This document shows, piece after piece, positions 1 to 8,691 of a stretch of 64,000 bases of DNA. The stretch covers positions 3,906,001-3,970,000 of the forward strand of contig NZ_CP068760.1 in assembly GCF_016775705.1 (NCBI RefSeq), written 5' to 3'. A program made the translations under genes and the position numbers. The notes beneath the pieces are model-generated. The model had not been told where the DNA came from. It made no database searches and saw only the letters and a program-made list of their open reading frames with translations. This DNA is from Chryseobacterium cucumeris. GTDB lineage: Bacteria > Bacteroidota > Bacteroidia > Flavobacteriales > Weeksellaceae. Position 1 is the stretch's first letter. Each line of letters opens with the position of its first letter.

Positions 1-2385
1 TACACGGGGTACAGCTTCTTCAAAATAGATTCTGTTCGGTTCTGAGAAATAATTATTGATCTGACTTACCAATTTAGGAGACGCGTGGATATCCCCGATT
101 CTTTTAGTCTGATTAAAATTGATTCCCAGATTATTCTCCAGGGAAATTCCGGATGAGATTTTTGAGTTCTGGGAAATGGTGATATCAAGGCCTTTTGTCT
201 GAGAATCTACTGCATTGGCAAAAAAGTTGGCAGCGCTGGCTCTTGCAAGATCAAAAGCATCCTGTAGAACGGCCTGATCCGAGCCAGGAGTAAAATTACC
301 ATCAGGGCGATAGAAGAGATCGGTCAGTACGACTCTGTCTTTAATCTTTATTAAATAAGCATCCGCTGTGAAAGTAAGGCTTAATGCCGGAATCTTCCAG
401 GTAATTCCTGTACTGTAGGATTGTGAGGTTTCCTGTTTTAATTTTGGAATACCCAATGCCTGTGCAGCCTCAGAATTATTTCTGAAAGTACCTACCTGCG
501 TTGTCTTCCCCTGCTGAATCAGCGTAGAAGTAGAACTGTAATAGATTTGTGCTAATGAAGGCGCTCTGAACCCAGTAGAAACAGCTCCTCTCCAGTTGAG
601 ATTGGAAGCCAGTTTTACATTGGTTGCCACCTTATAATTGAATGTAGATCCGAAATCTGAATAATTCTCATACCGTACAGCTCCTTCCAATAACCATCTA
701 TCGGTAATTTCCAGTTCTGCATCAGCATAAGCTGCAATACTGTTTCTGTTTCCGGAAACTGCATTTTCAGGACTGAATCCCGGAAAGACCTGAGCTCCTG
801 CGGGTCTTACACTTTCAAAAAAATCGGTTACTTTTTCATTTTCAGGGGTTTTGGCTGTTACTACCCGGCCATAGATATCGTAGGAAGCATAAGAGTTTTC
901 CTTTCCTGCATTTACTTTATAATTTTCATGCCGGTATTCACCACCAAACGCAATGTTCAACCCTTTCAGAACATCATATTTCTTAGAGAAATCAAGGTTG
1001 ACGGTATTTTGTGAGAATTCAGATCCTCCGGCATCAAAGGTTCTTGGAGAACTATCTGTAAGTGATGCATTAAAAGTATTGACAACACCAAAACCGAAAA
1101 CATTTTTCCCGAATGTATTACTGAAATCCACATTCCAGCCATCCCATTTTCCTTTAATTCCGGCAGCAAGGGAATAATCATTTACAGTGGCTTCAATCTG
1201 AGGCAGATATCCGTTGGGAGTAACTGCATTAATATTCCTTTCATTGTTCGGAAGCCTGTAAAATCCTCCTGCATTTCCAAGACGGTAGCTGTAGCCTCCA
1301 AATGAATAAACCTTCCATTCGTCATTCACAGGAATTTCAGAGTTGAAGAAGAGCTGTCCGGACTGCAGTTTAGACTGCCCTGCTCTCAAACTGAAATCTT
1401 TTCTCTCCAATCCTCTGTAATTAAGCTCCTCAGAGGTAAAATCTTTACCCAATATTTTTTGAAGCTCAGAAATGCTGTTTGCCCCGGAAATCTGAGATTG
1501 AAAATCAGGTGCAAAATATCCAACCTTAGTTGCATACTGTTTAATGGTATTGATGATTTGCTGAGTATTGGAAGTATTGGTAATGTTTTTATACAAGCCG
1601 TCAATATTCACTCCATCCTGTAATGCCCGGTAATTAATGGCATTATAGGCGTTGAAAATATCTCCTTCCCTCACTCCTGCTCTGGAATAAGGATCACGGT
1701 ATTGGGCGGAACCGGTAATATTAAAAAATCCGGATTTCCCTACTTTAGTGCCATAATTAAGGTCTACAGAAACAGTCTGTCCGTCTACCCCTCCGGAGAA
1801 ATTATTGGCAACAGGTGAAGCATATCCCCCTAAGAATACCTGTCCGGAAAATCCCAGCCTTTTTTTCAGTCCGAGGTTTAGCACCCCCGCAATGGCATCA
1901 GATCCATACTGGGCAGCAGCTCCATCCCTTAAAACTTCTATTTTTTCCAATGCAAAAGCAGGAATAGCATTAAGGTCGGTTCCCACAGAACCTCTTCCCG
2001 GCGTAAGGGTAACATTAATCAGTGAAGACTGATACCTTCTTTTTCCGTTGAGTAATACCAAAACCTGATCCGGTCCTAATCCTCTCAACAGTGCCGGATC
2101 CACAAAATCAGTTCCGTCATTTACAGTATGTGATGTGGATGAAAATGAGGGTACGATATAGTTTAAAGCCTGGCTGATATTATTCGTCGGGCTCTGTTTT
2201 AAAATTTTAGATATATTAATGATGTCCACCGGAACAGGAGTATCGGTCAAAGATCTTCCGGAACCCCTTGATCCAAGGATAACCACATCTTCTATTTTCT
2301 TCGATTGTAAAGTGTCCGTCTGTGCGTAATAAAATGAAGAAATAAGCACGAAAGGAATAAAAATTCTTTTTTTGAAATTATGCAT
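1..2385 (-). CDS. TonB-dependent receptor, C-terminus cut off by the window edge
   Basis: The gene is open for 795 codons from an ATG at 2385 and runs off the left edge, so its barrel end is missing. The first 21 or so residues form a signal peptide ending FYYAQ. A plug domain follows at roughly residues 30-170, with VLLNGKRR, the LEKIEVLRDGAAAQYGSDAIAGV segment typical of TonB plugs, and GTDLNAIP. The rest is alternating beta-barrel sequence. Such proteins import siderophores, vitamins, sugars or peptides across the outer membrane with TonB energy. No CarboxypepD-like N-terminal domain is seen. A SAM-I-like aptamer and a mini-ORF lie in its leader, which suggests a sulfur or methionine-related substrate, but this is inference. 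Confidence 0.9.
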   Translation of the reverse strand, partial: MHNFKKRIFIPFVLISSFYYAQTDTLQSKKIEDVVILGSRGSGRSLTDTPVPVDIINISKILKQSPTNNISQALNYIVPSFSSTSHTVNDGTDFVDPALLRGLGPDQVLVLLNGKRRYQSSLINVTLTPGRGSVGTDLNAIPAFALEKIEVLRDGAAAQYGSDAIAGVLNLGLKKRLGFSGQVFLGGYASPVANNFSGGVDGQTVSVDLNYGTKVGKSGFFNITGSAQYRDPYSRAGVREGDIFNAYNAINYRALQDGVNIDGLYKNITNTSNTQQIINTIKQYATKVGYFAPDFQSQISGANSISELQKILGKDFTSEELNYRGLERKDFSLRAGQSKLQSGQLFFNSEIPVNDEWKVYSFGGYSYRLGNAGGFYRLPNNERNINAVTPNGYLPQIEATVNDYSLAAGIKGKWDGWNVDFSNTFGKNVFGFGVVNTFNASLTDSSPRTFDAGGSEFSQNTVNLDFSKKYDVLKGLNIAFGGEYRHENYKVNAGKENSYASYDIYGRVVTAKTPENEKVTDFFESVRPAGAQVFPGFSPENAVSGNRNSIAAYADAELEITDRWLLEGAVRYENYSDFGSTFNYKVATNVKLASNLNWRGAVSTGFRAPSLAQIYYSSTSTLIQQGKTTQVGTFRNNSEAAQALGIPKLKQETSQSYSTGITWKIPALSLTFTADAYLIKIKDRVVLTDLFYRPDGNFTPGSDQAVLQDAFDLARASAANFFANAVDSQTKGLDITISQNSKISSGISLENNLGINFNQTKRIGDIHASPKLVSQINNYFSEPNRIYFEEAVPRV

Positions 2386-2485
2386 GTTTGTTGTGTACTT
2401 TTTTGTTGATGAAATTTGTTTTTTAAGCAATACAAATCCTGTAGCCCTAAATTGTAAGGTTACCATAGAATTCGAAATGTTTGTA

Positions 2486-2545
2486 TTATTTTTTAGAAAT
2501 AGAAAAGGCTAGAAGCAACAACACATGCGCATGTAGAAATGGCAT
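2486..2545 (-). other. 19-codon leader mini-ORF upstream of the TonB receptor
   Basis: An ATG at 2545 opens a 19-residue frame that reads MPFLHAHVLLLLAFSISKK and stops at 2486. It lies between the SAM-I-like element and the receptor start, about 100 bases before the latter, and contains a 12-base palindrome at 2522-2533. The two histidines followed by a leucine run resemble leader peptides more than a structural protein. There is no direct evidence of translation. Confidence 0.3.
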
Positions 2546-2704
2546 GAGAACATATCAGAGTAATGAAGGCTCACTTCATGATCTGAAGAATAAAAAATTA
2601 CTGATGGAATGTGATTTCCCTTGTCTTTAAACATTTGATTTTAACTTTAAAACAAAAATTCAAGATGGGAGTAATGATAGAATGATAAACATTTTTTCCA
2701 GAAG

Positions 2705-2778
2705 ATCCGGCTTATCGATTGCAGCACCTTGCTTGTTTTTGCAGGTTGCTATCCCATCTAGAGATTCTTGATAATTAC
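2705..2778 (-). promoter_or_regulatory. SAM-I-like riboswitch aptamer, compact variant
   Basis: Read on the minus strand, TTATCAAGA (from 2774) and GATAA (2716-2712) form the P1 helix. Between them lie AGCAACCTGC (around 2749-2740) and GCAAGGTGCT (around 2732-2723), which are the conserved P3 strands of S-box RNAs. The P2 arm is only UCUC/GGGA with a five-base loop, so the usual kink-turn and pseudoknot are absent, and P4 is minimal. A Bacteroidota -7 box ends seven bases upstream of P1, which puts the aptamer at the 5' end of the receptor transcript. It could be a divergent SAM-clan member or a decayed aptamer. Confidence 0.5.
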
Positions 2779-2782
2779 CTGG

Positions 2783-2790
2783 CAAAGATA
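2783..2790 (-). promoter_or_regulatory. -7 promoter box for the TonB receptor
   Basis: On the minus strand the sequence TATCTTTG matches the Bacteroidota -7 consensus TAnnTTTG exactly. It would start transcription at about 2777, right at the first helix of the SAM-I-like element. No clear TTTG -33 box is visible. The remainder of the 2386-2896 intergenic stretch holds the leader described above and AT-rich sequence without other recognisable features. Confidence 0.45.
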
Positions 2791-2896
2791 TAATTATTTC
2801 CGAAATAAAAAAAATTTAGCCTAAATTTTCGATTTTCAACATTTTAGCGTAACAAATTATCTTTTTCAGCGTCTAACCGGATAACAGTAAAACATT

Positions 2897-5122
2897 ATGA
2901 AAAAAACAATTTTCGCTTTATCCTTGCTAAGCTCTGTTTTTGTTTTTTCACAAGAAAAAAATAATAAACCACAGGAAAAGCAAATTGAAGGCGTAGTCAT
3001 CACCAAAACTAAAAAAGCCGTTGAACAAAAAGCAGACCGTACTATTTTTGATTTTTCTGAGCAGCCTCAGCTGAATAACGGAAACGTTCTGGAAGGAATA
3101 AAGAAACTTCCGGGGCTTGTATCTACCGATATTGCAGGGATGATGTATCAGGGAAAAATGCTGGAAGTATATCTTAACGGAAGACCTCTGAACATCACTT
3201 CCAATGAATTGAACTCCTTCCTTGAAGGGATGCCGGCCAATTCCGTAGAAAGAATTGAAGTGATCACGCAGCCAGGTGCTGAGTTTCCGGCAACTTCCGG
3301 AGGTGCCATCATGAATATCATCACCAACAAAAATGCAAATAAATATTTAACCGCTACGTATTCAGGGAATTATTCTTTTACAAATTACGACAAGTATAGA
3401 AGCAGAACGACCAACTCCGTTAATTTAAATGCCAGAAATAAATATTTCGGATGGCAGCTGAATGTTGGGCAGAATTACCGTGAAAGTATGCTGAATGGCC
3501 AGCAGGATGAGCTTCTAACAAGCCATACCGATAGATACGCACGCGGATATTTTGCAAAATCCGGATTGACTTTTGATTTAGGGCAGGACAGGTTATTATT
3601 GAACTACGATATTTATCACAACAATAATGACAACTATACTTTAAGTGACGGGCATGGAGATTTACCATTCAAGAGAAACCCGAAAGATTTACAAGAAGCT
3701 TTTTATACTTCTTCTGACGTTGCCCATACCAATAATTTAAGACAGGAAGCGGTTGTAACCTATCAGAAGCGTTTTGCTGACAAATCTCAAAAACTGGATT
3801 TCCAGTTTGGGTATACGAGATCAGACAGCAAATTTTCTCAGGATAATTACTTCCAGGATGGGACATTTGTAGCTTATCCCAATGAACCTCTTGATAGCCC
3901 TACCAATGGATTAAAAGATATTCTGAATAATAAATCTGTGATGAATATTGCCAACTTTAAAGTAGATTATGCACAGCCGATCAAACTTCTTGATGGTGGG
4001 AAAGTAAGTTTTGGAGGATTATATGAAAGGCAGGATTATGATACAGAAAGTTTTGGACTGACCAATCTTGAATATCAGAGACAGACTGCTTCAACGTATT
4101 TAGAGTTCCAGGCTAAACTGAAAAAGTTTGATTTCACGTTGGGATCCCGTGCTGAAAATTATGATATTTCAGGGATAACAAGGTATTTTGATAAAGATAC
4201 AAAACTGGTGGAAGCTGAGTTGATTCCTTTTAATAAGTTTAAGCTGTTCCCGAACGCAAGTGTACAGTATAACATGATGAATCAGGTTTATATTGCCGCG
4301 AATTACAACAGAAAAATCAGTCTGCCAAGTATTTCTGCCCTGAACCCGAATAACGTAACATTCTCCGGACCTAGTACAGAAGTAAATGGTAACCCGAATC
4401 TACAGCCTACTATTTTTGATAATTATGAATTGAAAATATCAGCTTTTGACTATGCGTTTATCGGGTATAGCGTAAGCTCGGCAAGCAATCAGGTAGCACA
4501 GATCATCCGAAAAGACGGAAGGAAACTCTTCAATGAGCAGGTGAATATTTCCAATATGAAAATTCACAATTTCAACGTGGGGCTACCGGTTCCTTTTATG
4601 ATTTTCAGTAAGCCTTTGAGTGAAATCATGAAGTTTAATTTCAATCCGGATAAAATTAACTTCATGTACTTATATGCAGGATATCAGAAGCATGAAATTG
4701 ATAATCTGAACAATAAAGGGTTCTGGATTTTTAATATCATGACTCAGATTATTTTGCCTAAAGACATCAAACTGACAGCCAATTACAGCTATCTGACTCC
4801 AAAGGCAGGATATTTCTACTTTACTGCAGAGAAACCGTTCAACAACTCTTTTGATATTACATTGACGAAGAAGTTTATGAACAACCGTCTGACACTTTCG
4901 GTTTTTGCAAACGATATTTTCAACGGACAGGTGATGCAGGTACGTTCTAATCCACCATCAGGAAATCCGGTGATGATCTACAGCAAATACGACACAAGAA
5001 ATTTCGGACTTTCCATCAATTATAAAATTCCGACGAGAAATAAATTGGCGAAAGAAGATCCGAATATTTTAAATCAGACCAAAAAAGAAGATACCGGGGG
5101 TGTAATGCAGCAGGCACAATAA
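2897..5122 (+). CDS. outer-membrane beta-barrel protein (TonB receptor-like)
   Basis: This 741-residue protein has a signal peptide (about residues 1-18, ending VFSQ). A plug-like region at about 30-140 contains GVVITKTKK, a VYLNGRPL segment and VERIEVITQPGAEFPATSGG. A long barrel follows that resembles the OMP_b-brl_3 family of Bacteroidota. The C-terminal 30 residues after the last strand are hydrophilic and rich in K, Q and D. It probably acts in the outer membrane as a transporter or receptor, but the ligand is unknown. It is divergent from the receptor at 1-2385 and is followed by its own terminator, so it is monocistronic. Confidence 0.88.
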   Translation: MKKTIFALSLLSSVFVFSQEKNNKPQEKQIEGVVITKTKKAVEQKADRTIFDFSEQPQLNNGNVLEGIKKLPGLVSTDIAGMMYQGKMLEVYLNGRPLNITSNELNSFLEGMPANSVERIEVITQPGAEFPATSGGAIMNIITNKNANKYLTATYSGNYSFTNYDKYRSRTTNSVNLNARNKYFGWQLNVGQNYRESMLNGQQDELLTSHTDRYARGYFAKSGLTFDLGQDRLLLNYDIYHNNNDNYTLSDGHGDLPFKRNPKDLQEAFYTSSDVAHTNNLRQEAVVTYQKRFADKSQKLDFQFGYTRSDSKFSQDNYFQDGTFVAYPNEPLDSPTNGLKDILNNKSVMNIANFKVDYAQPIKLLDGGKVSFGGLYERQDYDTESFGLTNLEYQRQTASTYLEFQAKLKKFDFTLGSRAENYDISGITRYFDKDTKLVEAELIPFNKFKLFPNASVQYNMMNQVYIAANYNRKISLPSISALNPNNVTFSGPSTEVNGNPNLQPTIFDNYELKISAFDYAFIGYSVSSASNQVAQIIRKDGRKLFNEQVNISNMKIHNFNVGLPVPFMIFSKPLSEIMKFNFNPDKINFMYLYAGYQKHEIDNLNNKGFWIFNIMTQIILPKDIKLTANYSYLTPKAGYFYFTAEKPFNNSFDITLTKKFMNNRLTLSVFANDIFNGQVMQVRSNPPSGNPVMIYSKYDTRNFGLSINYKIPTRNKLAKEDPNILNQTKKEDTGGVMQQAQ

Positions 5123-5144
5123 TCCTTCTTTATAATAGATAAAT

Positions 5145-5187
5145 AAAAACAGGTGGTAAAAAAAATGATTATCACCTGTTTTTTTAT
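5145..5187 (+). terminator. intrinsic terminator after the beta-barrel gene
   Basis: AAAAACAGGTG at 5145-5155 pairs with CACCTGTTTTT at 5173-5183, followed by more T. It lies 22 bases after the stop codon. Confidence 0.8.
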
Positions 5188-5227
5188 ATAAATTTTGGAT
5201 AACGCCAATGGATCGTTTTATACAAGT

Positions 5228-5252
5228 AAGACGGGCTAAAGCCCGCCCCTAT
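5228..5252. repeat. REP-like GC-rich palindrome
   Basis: CGGGCT-AA-AGCCCG at 5232-5245 is a perfect GC-rich inverted repeat in AT-rich intergenic DNA, flanked by GA on the left and CCCCTATTGA on the right. It resembles the dispersed palindromes seen between genes of Chryseobacterium relatives. I found no second copy in this window. Confidence 0.45.
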
Positions 5253-5320
5253 TGATATGTATTGCTAATAAAATGGTGTTATTTGTGAAAACATTTGTGA
5301 CATTAGTGTTTACATTTACA

Positions 5321-6031
5321 TCAGAAATCTACCGTCTGAAATCTCCAGCTCAGTGTGTCTACCAATGTCAGCTGATTCAAACTTACCGGAAGATCTGTTA
5401 TGATTTTTAAGGTCTGAAGTGCCATCATACTTCCTATCATTCCGGGGAGAGCACCCAATACACCAAGGCTGTCACAATCCGGAAGATCTTCATCAAAGGG
5501 CGGTTCCGGGAAAATATCTCTTAAGTTTTTACTTCCGTTATGATTAAACACAGCAACTTGTCCTGAGAATCCTAAGATACTTCCGTAAACCAAAGTTTTT
5601 TGTAATTGCACACAGGTGTCATTCACCAGATATCTTGTTGAAAAGTTATCTGAGCCATCAACAATAACATCATATTGAGACAGAATTACCTCTGCATTAT
5701 TTTCATTGATTTTTTCTTCAATACCGATGAATGTAATCTGGTGATTGAGTTCTCCAACAAAGGTTTCAGCACTTTTCACTTTGGATAACCCTACTCTGTT
5801 TTCGGTATGGATAATCTGCCGGTTCAGATTGTGAAGTTCAACCTCATCAAAATCTGCAACACCTAAAGTCCCTACTCCTGCAGCAGCCAGATATTGAATA
5901 ACAGGACTTCCCAAACCTCCTGCCCCAATGACAAGAACTTTGGATGAACTTATTTTCTTTTGTCCTTCCAATCCTATTTCTTCAATAAATATCTGCCGGC
6001 TGTACCGTGAAAAATGATCTTCTTTTTTCAT
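5321..6031 (-). CDS. thiF: ThiF/MoeB-family adenylyltransferase, zinc-site cysteines missing
   Basis: ThiF activates the C-terminal glycine of ThiS as an acyl-adenylate before sulfur loading. The 236-residue protein has the nucleotide loop GAGGLGSP (residues 36-43), the LHNLNRQ segment (67-72) and VDGSDNF (124-130). It also has the CDSLGVLG segment with Cys186, where ThiF and MoeB carry a conserved cysteine. Only two cysteines occur in the whole protein. The two CxxC pairs that bind zinc in E. coli ThiF and MoeB are absent, and the protein ends soon after the last core strand, without the C-terminal CxxC tail. It is the last gene of the thi operon, 141 bases after thiH, and could also serve molybdopterin synthesis. 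Confidence 0.85.
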   Translation of the reverse strand: MKKEDHFSRYSRQIFIEEIGLEGQKKISSSKVLVIGAGGLGSPVIQYLAAAGVGTLGVADFDEVELHNLNRQIIHTENRVGLSKVKSAETFVGELNHQITFIGIEEKINENNAEVILSQYDVIVDGSDNFSTRYLVNDTCVQLQKTLVYGSILGFSGQVAVFNHNGSKNLRDIFPEPPFDEDLPDCDSLGVLGALPGMIGSMMALQTLKIITDLPVSLNQLTLVDTLSWRFQTVDF

Positions 6032-6172
6032 ACTTTATGATAATTTAGCCATTAAGTTTCTTTAGTTATTTTAGGAAAGTTAAGCTTCGTTTTAAAAAGA
6101 TACTATCTTAAAAATCTCCGATTTTTATTAATTCAACTTCACTCCTTCAAAATCCTTAATGGCTTTAAAATT

Positions 6173-7291
6173 TTAAAATCCATTATATACGGAATCCCAA
6201 TCTTTCATCACAGGATCATAACCTGCTTTTTTAATCATGATTTTAATTTCATCCATACTTCGCTCGTCACTGGTTTCAAACTGTTCCAGAGATTCTTTAT
6301 CCACCGCATATCCTCCAGGGTTTGTTTTTGAACCTGCACTCATAGCAGTTGCTCCCAGAGAGACAATATTATTTCTGAAGACTTCATTTTCTCTGGTAGA
6401 TATGGAAATCTCAAGGTCTTCATTCCAGATTCTGTAAGCACAGATCAGCTGAAGAAGATCTTTGTCTTCCATGATAAAATTGGGTTCAATAATTCCTTCA
6501 GCAGGTCTGAGCCTTGGAAAGGAAACAGAAAACTTACTTTTCCAGTACTGTTTCTGAAGATAATCGATGTGTAAGGCATTGAAGAAGCTATCTACTCTCC
6601 AATCTTCAAGCCCAAGCAGGACTCCCAGCCCGATCTTATGAATTCCTGCTCTACCTATCCTGTCGGGAGTTTCCAGACGAAAATGGAAATTTGATTTTTT
6701 ACCTTTCGGATGGTATTCTCTGTAGACATCCTGATGATAGGTTTCCTGATAGACCAATACGGAATGTACCCCTTCTTCATGAAGCAGTTTGTATTCATCT
6801 TCCATTAAAGGCTGAACTTCGATGGAAATGTTGGAAAAATGTGGCTTTAACTTACGTACAGTATTCTGAAAGTAAGGAACTCCCACTATTTTATTGGCTT
6901 CACCACTTACCAGCAATACATGGTTTACTCCAATTGATTTCAGGACTGATGCTTCAATCATCAACTCCATATCAGAAAGGGTTTTCCTTTTCAGATTGTT
7001 ATCAAGACTGAATCCGCAGTAGGTACAGATATTCTGGCATTCATTGCTGAGATACAGTGGTGCATACAACTGAATGGTTTTTCCGAAACGTTTCTGGGTA
7101 AGTGCCCTCGTCATCACTGCCATCATTTCGAGTTCCTGAGAAGCGGCTGGCGACAGAAGATTAAGGAAATCATCAATCGTTTTGTTTTTCTTCTGAAGAC
7201 TGTATCTTACATCGGCCAGACTTACATTTTCAAGCTTATTCTTTACCTCATCCCACTGGTAGTTTTCAAAAACATCTTTAAAGCTTTTCAT
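6173..7291 (-). CDS. thiH: 2-iminoacetate synthase ThiH
   Basis: ThiH is a radical SAM lyase that cleaves tyrosine to dehydroglycine (2-iminoacetate) and p-cresol, supplying the glycine-derived part of the thiazole. The 372-residue length is normal. The cluster motif CX3CX2C is at Cys85, Cys89 and Cys92 (ECQNICTYCGF), and the LVSGEANK and EVQPL segments of the barrel follow. Having ThiH rather than a glycine oxidase (ThiO) fits an enzyme that also works at low oxygen. The gene starts 8 bases after the thiG stop codon and is cotranscribed under the TPP riboswitch. Confidence 0.95.
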   Translation of the reverse strand: MKSFKDVFENYQWDEVKNKLENVSLADVRYSLQKKNKTIDDFLNLLSPAASQELEMMAVMTRALTQKRFGKTIQLYAPLYLSNECQNICTYCGFSLDNNLKRKTLSDMELMIEASVLKSIGVNHVLLVSGEANKIVGVPYFQNTVRKLKPHFSNISIEVQPLMEDEYKLLHEEGVHSVLVYQETYHQDVYREYHPKGKKSNFHFRLETPDRIGRAGIHKIGLGVLLGLEDWRVDSFFNALHIDYLQKQYWKSKFSVSFPRLRPAEGIIEPNFIMEDKDLLQLICAYRIWNEDLEISISTRENEVFRNNIVSLGATAMSAGSKTNPGGYAVDKESLEQFETSDERSMDEIKIMIKKAGYDPVMKDWDSVYNGF

Positions 7292-7299
7292 AATCCTGA

Positions 7300-8076
7300 T
7301 TATTCAAATAAAAACGAAGTCAGCGGACTTGAAGCTTCAGCATGACTTGAAATGGCTCCCAACCCTGACTCAAAAGCTCTTCTTCCGGCAATCACTCCTT
7401 CTTTAAAAGCGACAGCCATATTCAACGGATTTCTGGCTACAGCAATGGCAGTATTCACCAAAACGGCGTCAGCCCCCATTTCCATGGCTTTTGCGGCATC
7501 TGAAGGTGCCCCGATTCCGGCATCTACCACTACAGGAACGTTGCTCTGGCTGATGATTATTTCAAGAAAATCCTGTGTTTTTAGTCCTTTATTCGTTCCA
7601 ATAGGCGCTCCCAATGGCATTACCACTGCGGTTCCTGCATCTTCAAGTCTTTTGCACAGAACCGGATCGGCATGAATGTAAGGCATTACAACAAATCCTA
7701 ATTTCGCCAGTTCTTCAGTGGCATATAAGGTTTCAATGGGGTCCGGCAGTAAATATTTCGGATCGGGATGAATTTCTAGTTTTACCCAGTTGGTTTCCAG
7801 TGCTTCTCTGGCTAATTGAGCTGCCAATACGGCTTCTTTGGCAGTTCTGGCTCCGGAAGTATTAGGAAGAAGATGAACATGGGTTTCTTTTAATGAGTCA
7901 AGCAGGTCATCTTCATTGGATTGGGCATCAATCCTTTTCAGCGCCATCGTTACCATATTGCTTTCTGATGCGATAACAGACTGCACCATATCTCTCATAC
8001 TTCCGAATTTTCCTGTCCCTAAAAACAGTCTGGATTCAAAAATTCTTCCTGCTATTTCTAATTTCTGATTGTTCAT
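7300..8076 (-). CDS. thiG: thiazole synthase ThiG
   Basis: ThiG condenses 1-deoxy-D-xylulose 5-phosphate, dehydroglycine and the ThiS thiocarboxylate into the thiazole phosphate. The 258-residue TIM barrel has the usual length. The Schiff-base lysine is expected at Lys99 in NWVKLEIHPD, and the phosphate-binding VVDAGIGAPSDA and VNTAIA segments are present. The start overlaps the thiE stop by four bases, which points to translational coupling. It works with ThiH, ThiS and ThiF from the same operon. Confidence 0.96.
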   Translation of the reverse strand: MNNQKLEIAGRIFESRLFLGTGKFGSMRDMVQSVIASESNMVTMALKRIDAQSNEDDLLDSLKETHVHLLPNTSGARTAKEAVLAAQLAREALETNWVKLEIHPDPKYLLPDPIETLYATEELAKLGFVVMPYIHADPVLCKRLEDAGTAVVMPLGAPIGTNKGLKTQDFLEIIISQSNVPVVVDAGIGAPSDAAKAMEMGADAVLVNTAIAVARNPLNMAVAFKEGVIAGRRAFESGLGAISSHAEASSPLTSFLFE

Positions 8077-8687
8077 ATCATTACTTTTTTTAATTCGTTA
8101 ATAATAGCGGGCTGCCTGGTAATAATTCCTGAAACAGCAACGCCATAAATCCCGATTTCCTGTAGCGGTAAAATATCTTCAGGATTAACGCTCCCGATGG
8201 CAAATATTTTAGGGATCTCTATTGATTTATCTTTTAACCCGTCAATGATATGCCGGTATCCTTCAAATCCAAGGACAGGACTTAACTTTTCTTTCGTGGT
8301 GGTAAATCTCAATGGTCCCAAACCAATATAATCACACGATTCTTTGATTCTCCTGATCACATCTGAAAGGGTATTAGCTGTCCCGCCAATAATTTTGTTT
8401 TTTCCAAGAATCAGTCTTGCTTCATCGACAGAACAGTCATCCAATCCTAAATGTACTCCGTCAGCATCTATTTCTTTAGCGATCTGTACATGGTCATTGA
8501 TGATACAAACCGACTGATATGCTGAGCAAAGCTGTTTTGAAATTTCACAAAGACTGATTAATTCATTTTCAGGCGCATTTTTCCATCGAACCTGTACCCA
8601 TTTGATTCCATTATCCAAAGCGTTACGGATATGCTTTTCCTGTTCCTGTATTGTATTTCCCTGTGATATGTATTGTAATTTTTCCAT
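8073..8687 (-). CDS. thiE: thiamine phosphate synthase ThiE
   Basis: ThiE joins the pyrimidine pyrophosphate to the thiazole phosphate to give thiamine monophosphate. The 204-residue barrel shows VQVRWK near residue 32, the HLGLDD segment that binds the pyrimidine pyrophosphate and magnesium, GPLRFTTTKEKL, and a C-terminal GVAVSGI. The length is normal. It is the more complete of two TMP-synthase-like proteins in this operon and so the likelier true ThiE. It starts 4 bases from thiD and overlaps thiG. Confidence 0.93.
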   Translation of the reverse strand: MEKLQYISQGNTIQEQEKHIRNALDNGIKWVQVRWKNAPENELISLCEISKQLCSAYQSVCIINDHVQIAKEIDADGVHLGLDDCSVDEARLILGKNKIIGGTANTLSDVIRRIKESCDYIGLGPLRFTTTKEKLSPVLGFEGYRHIIDGLKDKSIEIPKIFAIGSVNPEDILPLQEIGIYGVAVSGIITRQPAIINELKKVMI

Positions 8688-8691
8688 GTTT

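Noticed and set aside
6032..6172. Short AAATC-GGA-GATTT hairpin between thiH and thiF
   Set aside because: The stem is weak and A/T-rich; no clear terminator or promoter for thiF can be claimed.
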